NCBI GenBank assembly: GCA_021234155.1
Contig: JAJEKV010000014.1
Location: 6,217,563-6,281,562, forward strand
Source of the DNA: Isoetes taiwanensis
Lineage: Eukaryota > Streptophyta > Lycopodiopsida > Isoetales > Isoetaceae
DNA: 64,000 nt
Direction: 5' to 3'
Every line of letters begins with the position of its first letter. Position 1 is the first letter of the stretch. The translations under genes were made by a program, and so were the position numbers. Shown in pieces: positions 56,636 to 64,000 of the stretch. A model generated the notes under the pieces. The model was not told the origin of the DNA and did not search any database. It saw only the letters and a program-made list of their open reading frames with translations.

Positions 56636-57400
56636 CTACAAAGTATTCACTAACTTATTTAATCTATCACAGATTTTACTCAATGGCAGACCTATGCATT
56701 CGATGTTGGCCATTTCGGAGATGACTTGGCCGTCGAATTGGTTCATAAATTCTAGGTATTGTCTGTCTAAATCTTGTTTCAGTACCCAAGTTGCGTCTTC
56801 CACTGATACATGCTTCCATTTGACTAAGTACTGAAGAAATTCCGATCTCCGTGTTTTCTTGAGTGCTTTGTCAAGGATGAGTTCAGGAACAATTTCAACA
56901 TGCTCCTCTGTCATTTCCAATAAAGTTGGAGTCTCCAAAATCTCATCCGGATTTGGGGTATGCCTCTTAAGCAGACTAACGTGAAAGACTTTATGAACCT
57001 TTAGATGAGCGGGTAAGTCTAATCTGTAGGACTGATTTTCAACTCTCTCAATAATTTTAAATGGTCCTGCCCATCTTGGTGCCAATTTCTTGCAATTTCC
57101 GATTCTGAGCTTGGCTTGCTTAACTTTGATCTTTAGCCATACGCTATCTCCAACTTGAAATTCTCTTACTGTTCTATGCTTATCTGCTAAGCTCTTTTGA
57201 CGGCTTCTAGCTGCTATCAAATATTCCCGAACTTCTTGCACTAGTTGTTGCATATCTTCTAACATTTGTTGAAAGACTTCAACTTTTGACACAGGATTAT
57301 GCCACGTGTCAGGTGTGAGACATTGGTATCCATAATTAATCATAAACGGGGACATCTGTGATGATTCTTGCTTGGTACTATTGTATGCAAATTCTACCAA
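56636..57400 (-). pseudogene. Integrase C-terminal region and chromodomain (gypsy element 2)
   Basis: A 254-codon frame on the minus strand. It starts in the end of the integrase core (VEFAYNSTKQESSQMSPF), then shows the DKHRTVREFQVGDSVWLKIK and KLAPRWAGPFKIIERV motif (GPY/F-like) and VHKVFHVSLLK. It ends with a chromodomain, LILDKALKKTRRSEFLQYLV + KWKHVSVEDATWVLKQDL. The chromodomain steers integration to methylated-histone chromatin in this class. A frameshift near 57400-57449 separates it from the integrase core. Confidence 0.85.
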
Positions 57401-57448
57401 GTATATGTAGTCCTCCCATTTAAATCATTTTGTTCCACACGTAATGTC

Positions 57449-58456
57449 TCAAAGATATCTTCCAAAATTTCGTTTTGTTCTTTCTGTTTGACCATCTGTT
57501 TGAGGATGATAAGCTGTACTCATACAAAGCTTTGTTCCGATGGTTCCGAAGAAGTCCTTCCAAAATGCACTTATAAATTTCGGATCTCTATCCGATATTA
57601 TTCCTCTAGGCATGCCATGAAGTCTGAAAATTTCTTTAGTGAAGAGCAAGGTCGTATCTAGGCGTTGTAATGCATGTTCTACGCATGGCAAGAAATGTGC
57701 CATCTTTGAAAGTTTATCGACCACTACCATGAGTGCGTCATGCCCTCTTGCTGTTCTTGGAAGGCCCGTGATGAAATTCATACTCACTATTTCCCACTTG
57801 GCATCTGGAACTGCTAATGGCTCTAGGGCTCCAGGAATGCGAAGTTGTTCGGCCTTGGTTTGTTGACATAATTGACATTGACGAATGTAATTGGCAATGT
57901 CCTTCTTCATACCTGGCCAGAAGTAACTACTTCTTATTTTGAAGTAAGTTTTCATAAAGCCTGCATGACCTGTAATCGGGCTATTGTGAGTATCATTGAG
58001 AATCAATTTTCTCACTCCTGATGCTTCTGGGACACACAACTTGTCCTTATGGTAAAGAAGCTTGCCTTCCTTCTTATAATTCTTAAAAAGTTCCCTTTCT
58101 TTGTTTGTTCTTGCATCCTTGCAAAGACTTGCCCAAACCTGTTGGAACTCCACACTAGAGGGTATTGCTTCCTCAATTTTCCTGCCGAATTCACTTGATA
58201 AAGTTGATATGGCATTGCAGTGTGTTCTTGTGACTATTGGCCTGCGAGAGAGAGCATCAGCAACTACATTCAATTTGCCGGGCTTATAGACTATATCAAA
58301 GTCGTACTCTTTTAAAAACTCCATCCACCTTCTTTGTCTTAAATTTAGAAGTGGTTGTGTGAATATGTATTGCAAACTCTGATGATCTGTGTCTAATTGA
58401 AACTTCTTTCCTAACAAGTAATGTCTCCAAATGCGTAGTGCCCTCACTACTGCCAA
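57449..58456 (-). pseudogene. RNase H tail and integrase core (gypsy element 2)
   Basis: 335 codons. RNase H end: RIWRHYLLGKKFQLDTDHQS and VADALSRRPI. Integrase: H...H (HNSPITGHAGF) and CQLCQQTKAEQ zinc finger, then the core with VSMNFITGLPRTARGHD, ISDRDPKFISAFW and YHPQTDGQTERTKR. The first catalytic Asp (normally in MDFITGLP) reads Asn, so strand transfer should be lost. The frame is joined upstream through an in-frame TGA (58478-58480) in AEQ-stop-YPTHDQELL, where an Arg is usual. The element is dead. Confidence 0.88.
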
Positions 58457-58480
58457 TAGTTCTTGATCATGAGTCGGATA

Positions 58481-59317
58481 TCATTGTTCTGCTTCATTCA
58501 TTTTCTTTGAATCATATGCAACTACCCTTCCTTCCTGCATAAGTACCCCGCCTGTGGCAATCATGCTTGCATCGGTTGCTACAAGTTTATCTTTTTCGGG
58601 GTTAGGTAAGGTTAGAACTAGAGCTGTTGTCAAGGCAATGGCTTCTATCTTTGCTGGATCTGTTGCAATGCCTTCTGCTGATACAATATGCCCCAAGTAA
58701 TCAACTTTGGGGGTGGCAAAGTGACACTTGGAAAATTTGGCAAATAGCTTATGCCTTCTTAGTTTCTCTAAGGCTTTTCTTAGATGGTGGTCATGTTCTT
58801 CGATTGACTTACTATAAATGAGGATGTCGTCGAAGAACACTATTACAAAATCATCCAAGAACTCTCTGAAAATATTATTCATCAACCTCATGAACGTTGC
58901 TGGTGCATTTGATAGGCCAAAGGGCATAACTGTAAATTCATAATGACCATAGCCTGTTTTATGAACATCTTCTTCTTTTATTCTTATTTGGTGGTACCCT
59001 GACCTTAAGTCTATTTTGGAGAATATCTTTGCCCCTTGAAGTTGATCCATTAGGTCATCTGCCCTTGGTAGTGCGTATTTATTCTTTACCGTTTGTTTAT
59101 TGAGTTGTCGGTAATCTATACACATTCTTAGGCTTCCATCTTTCTTCTTCACGAAGAGAATAGGTGCCCCAAAGGGTGATACACTTGGTCTTATAAAGCC
59201 AATTTCCAACAACTCCTTCAACTGTTTCTTGAGCTCTCCAAGTTCCGGTGTGCTCATCCTGTAGGGAGCCTTGCTGGTAGGCTTAGCATCTGGTGCTAGA
59301 GTAACCTCACATTCCAC
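58481..59317 (-). pseudogene. Reverse transcriptase (gypsy element 2)
   Basis: 278 codons with [70 protein letters not shown] and [10 protein letters not shown] (the FDD variant of the YxDD box). Two deletions are visible. About five residues are missing before GHYEF ([10 protein letters not shown]), and roughly 55-60 residues of the connection are missing between PAKIEAI and [15 protein letters not shown]. It ends at an in-frame TGA. The boundary with protease is another TGA (59318-59320), replacing an Arg codon in the LPPY-x-GVECEV linker. Confidence 0.9.
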
Positions 59318-59320
59318 ACC

Positions 59321-60058
59321 TCAATAGGGTGGTAGTTCTCGGATATCATCCGCAAAGACATCATAAAATTCTCTTATGATTTTAGCAATAGGCTTAGGCA
59401 ATTTATCTATGCTTTCCCCCTGCATTATATTCTTACTATCAGGTTGAATTGCTTCTAGCCTAAGGATATATTCAATCTCCTTCTTTAAGTTGTATTTATT
59501 CAACTGGCTGAAAGTTATACACTGCATTACTGAAGGAATTTCCTTACCTCTGACCACTATTCGTTTGCCGTCTGGTGCGGTGATTGCTATTTCTTTATTG
59601 TCGCAGTCAATGATTGCCTTAGCTGGTTTGAGGAATTCCATTCCAACTATCAAGTCATATTTGCCAATATCCATTACCTCAGCTCCCATGGTGAACTTAA
59701 TTCCGGTCAATCCGACGTCAAAGTTAACTCTTCTTCCCTTTGTATGTCGAATTGCCCCATTTGCCATGCTGACTGGTCTGGGTTTAGATTTCAGGGTCTT
59801 TGACTTTAATAATGCTGTCAGTCTAGGAGATGAAAAATTGTGTGAACTACCTGTGTCTATTAGAATTACATACGGTTTATCATCTATTATAGCATCAGCT
59901 GAGATGACTGTGGACTGACTTGCAACATTATCAGTCTCAATAGCTGCACAAATCTTACACTCACCATCTATGTAATCTTGGGCTTCCTCCTGATCATCCT
60001 CTTCATCTTGTTCAGTAGGTGATTCCCATCCATCTAGCTCTGCCAAAGCTGCCTGCAT
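59321..60058 (-). pseudogene. Aspartic protease region (gypsy element 2)
   Basis: 245 codons. The protease active site appears as YVILIDTGSSHNFSSPRL, with the flap/substrate region GIKFTMGAEVMDIGKYDLIV and GMEFLKPAKAIIDC. The N-terminal part (ELDGWESPTEQDEEDDQEEA) is acidic linker. It ends in DDIRELPPY before the TGA that separates it from RT. Confidence 0.88.
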
Positions 60059-60337
60059 GACAAAAGGACATGTATGTGTTCTGTGGCCCGGCTGGAAACA
60101 TCTAAAACAGAGTTGTTTCTTGATGCATTCATCCCTCTTTTCTGTTGGAATGCTGTCTAGGAAGCTTTTGATTGACCTGCCAGATGAAGACCCTTGAGCT
60201 GACTGGTTTCTGTATGGTCCCTTCCTGTCATTCTTCCCTTGAAACTGCTGGTTAGCAGGTTGATTTCCCTGCTGCCTTGGAGTGTATGGAGCTATTGACT
60301 TGTCCTTTGAATAGTTGCTCTGCTTTGGCCCAGGTGT

Positions 60338-61298
60338 TTATGGAGTTTCTTCCAAACTTAAGGCTTTATCTTCAGCTTCCCCAACTGTTTTTGGGTTTAT
60401 GGCCCGCACAAGTCTCTTGATGTTGGGGTTTAGTCCCTCAATGTATCCATCTACGGCCTGCCTTTCTGTTATTATTGGCACATTTAATCGTAGCCTCATG
60501 AACTCTTCTGTATATTTGGCTACGGTTAAGTTCCCTTGATCCAACTTGTAAAATTGTTGAATCTGCCTGCTTGTATGTGATCGAGGTACATAGTGCTTGC
60601 GAAATGCTTTACTAAAAGTTTTGAACTTACAATTGTTTCTTTTCAGTTTATTAGATTTGGCATATCCCTTCCACCATATTCTGGCTGGACCATTCAAATT
60701 TGCTGTTGCTACCTTTCCTATGTCCGTATCCTTCATCCCATAGGAGTTGCCAAATTCTTTCATCTCATCAAGCCATGGATCTGTCCTTTCCAGAGAACTG
60801 CCCCAGTTTCCTTGTTTTCCAGACATTGCTCATAGCAATGTCTACTTTCTTCTGGTAATCTTCCGCTCGACGTACTGTTCCTCCTCTTCGATGTCTGATC
60901 CTATCATTTGAACTATCAGACTCAGTGTCGGAGTTACTGTCACTAGCTGTACCTGATGTGGTGTTGTCTGCACTTGAGCTTGAAGGAGTTACACTTCTCC
61001 TATGTCTTTTCTTTCTCTTTTTCTCCTTTGGAACTTCCGGTGGTGGATTTTGCCCTTGGTGAACTTGTTGATCAACTCCTGGGACTTGTGGTGGTAGAGG
61101 TGCACACTCCTGGTTTTGCATCAGTGGTGTTGCCCAGTTGACTATCCGTGTCATTTGATTTCTCATGCGCACTAATCGTCGGTTTATAGCTTCGGGTGAC
61201 ATGTCATCTTCGACTGCTTCATCGTTGTCATGCCCGAATAAGTTTCTTGGCAACCAATTTCGTTGTCGGTTTTGAAATTCTTGTTCCTGAGGTGCCAA
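60338..61298 (-). pseudogene. Gag (gypsy element 2)
   Basis: Two overlapping frames (61298-60768 and 60826-60338) separated by a frameshift. The first has a basic/Ser-Asp-rich N part (KKRKKRHRRSVTPSSSSADN). The second has ANLNGPARIWWKGYAK, FRKHYVPRSHTSRQIQQFYK and LDQGNLTVAKYTEEFMRLRL, the capsid-like retrotransposon gag pattern. A zinc knuckle CFRCFQPGHRTHTC follows near 60120-60080 in another frame. No good ATG is seen; the upstream bases TGATAAAATCTTGCAG just before the coding start look like a 3' splice acceptor. Confidence 0.82.
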
Positions 61299-61539
61299 GC
61301 CGAATGTTCCTGCTGCAAGATTTTATCAAAAATACATTGTTTATGCAATATTCCTTGGTGTTATGATATTGTTATCTTATTTCAAATAAACCATAAAAGA
61401 TTATAAAATAAAAAATGATTTATATGATCATAAAATAATTTTTCTATTCAAAACACATGGGTACATAAAATTATAATATTATCCTTAGGAGGTAAATACT
61501 TGACATAATTTTAAGAAAGCTAAACATGAAATTGATAAT

Positions 61540-63075
61540 TTATTTCCTGGAGCTGGATTCCTTCTTGGATTTGAAGAAATCCCTAATATGCTTGAGTCTG
61601 AGGCCTTTGCCCGTATTTCGCAGGATATTTCATGCCGACCCTCCTTCTAAGGCTTGCTGCATTTGTGATACCGGGAGTTCCGGTGCCGTAGCTGCTACAA
61701 CTGTAAGTGGTTCATCTCGCATATGGCCTCGGGCAAAATCCAAACTATAGAGAGCTACCGATCTTTTAATGAGAATGACGTGATCGATATTTTCTCGTAT
61801 TTTGGCATGTTGCCCGAAACCTGTGAGTGCCATGAGCAATGCCACTGCTTATTCCCCTCTTGGGCTAAATTCTTTGTGAAAGACTAACATTTGGCCTTGA
61901 TACAGGGTTGGGAGATAGTATCTCAAGGCCCTGCCTTTTTGATGCCCCATTGGTGCTTTTCCTTTGCCTGTTCCTTTTCTTGCTGCTGCAGATCCCACTA
62001 TGTCAAGTGCTAAGAGATCATCATGGTCTCTCATCATTGTCGTCGCGTTTTTAAGATTGATGCTGGTTCTCTCCCTGACACTTGATGATCTCTTGGGCTG
62101 ACTCGCGCTAGGTCCTCTGCCTGGTTTATACAAGGTGCTTTGAATTGCTTGGAATTCTTCTTCCGATATAATGGGTTCATTTTGCTTATAGAATTCCCTT
62201 ATGTATTGGTAGGCTTCAATATAGGACATTGTTTCACCCGTATAAGAATGGTGCTCTGCTACTTCACGAGGAATCTCCTGATAAGAATAGTCGATGAGGT
62301 CATGCTGCTGTCCTTCGGAGATGATGCCTAGGAGTTCATCAATCCTTAGGCCTTGTTCCAAGCAGTAAGGTAGGTGCAATATGTCATTTGCAAGGAGGTA
62401 TTCTTCTCCTTCGACAATTATTGGAGATAAGGCAGTGATGCCTATCGGTGGCGGGTTTGTTGTTATCACCCGTTCTTCGTGCATAGTGACTTGCCTTTCC
62501 CATCTTTCAGCGAATCTCGCTTCTTCTTCTTCATCTAGCTCACCAGTTTCTTCATAATCTTCCTGTAGCTTGAGTATTCCATGTGATGTGCCCTGGGTCA
62601 CGTACTCGGTAGTGTCGAGTTCGATGATATCATCTTGATTAACCCTTGTGTTCAAGGGTGCAAGGTCTAGGGGCTGAATTGAAGGTTCCCCTACCTGATT
62701 GATGGCCTTCAATTGCATAAAAATTGCAAGTGCTGCTTGAGCTGAGACGTGTCTATGCCTTTGTACTGTGCAACTCATATAATCCGGCATGTTGCTTGCT
62801 CTTTCCCATATCTGTTTCTTGATTTTTGAGGTATTGCCTAATACTCGGGAGAGTGCTTCCAGTGGAACCCACTTTCCTGCTCTGGGTGGAATATTAACCT
62901 CCTATGGCAATATCTGTTGATCATACTGGGCCATTATCTCTGTGTAGAATGGTGTTCTTGTTAGTGTTGCATATAGATCAAAAGTATGATTAAACACCTC
63001 AAAGGCCTGCTGAACTGTTACTTCTCCCTTGTGCTCGGAGCTGTTGTACCATTCGATGAAGTTTGTAGGCACCAT
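61540..63075 (-). pseudogene. Unrecognised 512-codon frame with three stops, upstream of gag
   Basis: Minus strand, ATG at 63075 (MVPTNFIEWYNSSEHKG) to TAA at 61540, in a single frame with stops at codon 58 (TAG), 409 (TAA) and 482 (TGA). Each stop can derive from a sense codon by one C-to-T change. Contents are a helical N part (EVTVQQAFEVFNHTFDLYAT, FTEIMAQYDQQ), an acidic middle (EDYEETGELDEEEEARFAER), HLPYCLEQGLRIDELLGIIS, and a basic C part (ARKGTGKGKAPMGHQKGRAL). I recognise no domain. A TATA-like CTATAAAAGG is at 63191-63200, about 120 bp upstream. It is either a broken host gene or an extra frame of the adjacent retrotransposon. Confidence 0.45.
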
Positions 63076-63190
63076 TAGTGCAGGGTAGGTGTAAAAGACG
63101 GTTTATAAAATTGCAAAAAGGCCTGAAAGATCGCCTAAAGGGATAGGAGCTCTTTCTAAAAAGAAAAAAAAGAAAAGAAAATGACCTTCC

Positions 63191-63200
63191 TTTTATAGAG
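63191..63200 (-). promoter_or_regulatory. TATA box of the 512-codon frame
   Basis: CTATAAAAGG on the minus strand, about 120 bp before the ATG at 63075, followed by a pyrimidine-rich TTTTCTTTTC leader. It suggests this frame once had its own promoter. Confidence 0.45.
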
Positions 63201-63380
63201 ATTAGGGTTTCTAAGTTTTCGTGCCAATCATAAGTGTTTAGAAAATTCTAACTTTTATGAGCTATGGCTGACCAATCTAAGAGATATGAAATGCTAAGGT
63301 AGCTAGAAGAAGGCAGAAAACATGTTAAATGTTTTTGTTTGAAGAAATTTGGACATATTTTAGATCAGATCGGGCGACTC

Positions 63381-63442
63381 CGGTTACACCGCGCGAAAGG
63401 GGTTTTCGAGCCCCTCGGAAGGCCGATTGGCGCGGTGTGACC
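63381..63442. repeat. GC-rich hairpin element, copy 1
   Basis: CGGTTACACCGCGC and GCGCGGTGTGACC pair with one G-T step. The interior adds AGGGG...CCCCT. About 62 bp, closely similar to the copy at 63576-63650. Confidence 0.8.
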
Positions 63443-63575
63443 GAATTTGGGTCAACTCTATTTCTATGATCTTGATTTTGATATTAAAAGATACTAACTT
63501 GCATTTATTGCCCAAAATTAGACAACCTAGCATGTTTATTTCTTAAAATCTAACGTCGTTGTCACTTAAATTACC

Positions 63576-63650
63576 CCACTCCAGTTACACCGCGCGAAAG
63601 GGGTTTCCGAGCCCCTCGGAAGGCCAATTGGCGCGGTGTGACCCGAGTGG
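63576..63650. repeat. GC-rich hairpin element, copy 2
   Basis: CCACTCCAGTTACACCGCGC faces GCGCGGTGTGACCCGAGTGG, 20-bp arms with about four mismatches. The loop contains AAAGGGGTTTCCGAGCCCCT. The two copies share the central 60 bp but differ at the outermost bases, as expected of a tiny mobile foldback. Confidence 0.8.
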
Positions 63651-63750
63651 ACTTTTTGCCACCGTTGACTTAGTTTTAACAAGTAATAAAAACATCTTTA
63701 TATTACTTTGGAATCAAAATTACAAAATTTTTAGACGATTAATTTACTAC

Positions 63751-64000
63751 CTAGAACTTTGTCCCTCTAATTCTTCTTGCCAAGTGGATATCTTTAGGCA
63801 TTACGGTAACCCTCTTGGCATGAATAGCACAGAGGTTACCTTCTTCAAATAATTGGACTATCTCCGCCTCCGAAGCTTCTTGCAGAGCACGAACCATCAA
63901 AGGCGTGACCCGATAATCCGTCTTAAATTCCTGCAACACCTCTCTGAGCAACCGCTCGAAGGGTGCCTTGCGTATAAGGAGATTTGTGCACTGTTGAAAG
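63751..64000 (-). CDS. Divergent histone H3-type protein, C-terminal exon (cut by window edge)
   Basis: Minus strand, open from the right edge to a stop at 63751, about 82 residues. It covers the H3 histone fold from the alpha-N helix: [36 protein letters not shown], then [20 protein letters not shown] and [20 protein letters not shown], ending in KF. The [11 protein letters not shown] block and length match canonical H3. Alpha-1/loop-1 (VTPLMVRA for the usual FQSSAVAA), [11 protein letters not shown] and the last residues are changed. Loop 1 is not longer than in canonical H3, whereas typical plant CENH3 has an extended loop 1, so this is a non-canonical H3 variant of uncertain kind. The N-terminal tail lies outside the window. 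Confidence 0.9.
   Translation of the reverse strand, partial: FQQCTNLLIRKAPFERLLREVLQEFKTDYRVTPLMVRALQEASEAEIVQLFEEGNLCAIHAKRVTVMPKDIHLARRIRGTKF

Noticed and set aside
59490-59918. 142-codon plus-strand frame
   Set aside because: Antisense shadow of the retrotransposon protease region.
63751-64000. Confident call of centromeric H3 (CENH3)
   Set aside because: Loop 1 has the canonical length and most of the fold is H3-like; the diagnostic N terminus is outside the window.

Overview
The window is nuclear DNA of a land plant. It contains split genes with GT-AG introns, a plant tetratricopeptide gene, a plant-type TauE/SafE membrane protein gene, chromodomain Ty3/gypsy retrotransposons, plant-type LINEs, a histone H3-family exon and plant-like TATA promoters. 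Sparse host genes in a bed of decayed repeats, together with odd repeat-borne gene families, would fit a large repeat-rich genome such as a fern, lycophyte or gymnosperm, but the species cannot be fixed from sequence alone.

Layout. 1-5.0 kb: a badly broken + strand chromovirus (RT, RNase H, integrase, chromodomain) with a polypurine tract and probable 3' LTR. 5-16 kb: unassigned DNA with a long-armed MITE (8.0-8.45 kb), direct repeats, a LINE scrap (7.4 kb) and a - strand LINE (13.8-15.9 kb). 18.2-24.7 kb: a well-preserved, multi-exon TPR (kinesin-light-chain-like) gene, + strand. 26-29.5 kb: a 194-bp tandem duplication, a DUF4283 remnant, a LINE 3' end with a reverse-transcriptase zinc-binding domain, an unrecognised coding remnant and a second LINE 3' fragment. 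29.8-39.7 kb, - strand: the most unusual locus. It looks like a split gene with a ParB-like domain, a degenerate DNA-methyltransferase-like domain and an FCP1-type HAD exon. The last two are triplicated as a tandem array with a period near 2.48 kb. 39.7-43.5 kb: two small - strand genes (coiled-coil/Glu-rich and very acidic) and promoter-like duplicates. A palindrome close to CACGCCWGGCGTG recurs throughout 30-43.5 kb. It forms an 11-site run spaced about 32 bp apart in one intron, and single sites lie in three promoters. 43.7-45.8 kb: a broken transposase-like gene (DUF7869-like), + strand. 46-50.6 kb: nothing recognised. 50.9-52.6 kb: an intact four-exon TauE/SafE gene, + strand. 54.3-61.3 kb: a - strand chromovirus with LTR, integrase, RT, protease and gag, carrying stops and frameshifts. 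61.5-63.1 kb: an unrecognised 512-codon frame with three stops. 63.75-64.0 kb: the C-terminal exon of a divergent histone H3, cut by the window edge.

Function. The TPR gene, TauE/SafE gene and H3 exon look like conserved host genes. The 30-43 kb cluster shares orientation, palindromes and (in part) CCCGCC plus TATA promoters, so it may be one co-regulated system. Its ParB-like domain beside palindromic site arrays invites a ParB/parS-like model, which is inference. Differences among the array copies often fall at CAG/CTG trinucleotides, so some apparent frameshifts may be sequencing error rather than real decay.
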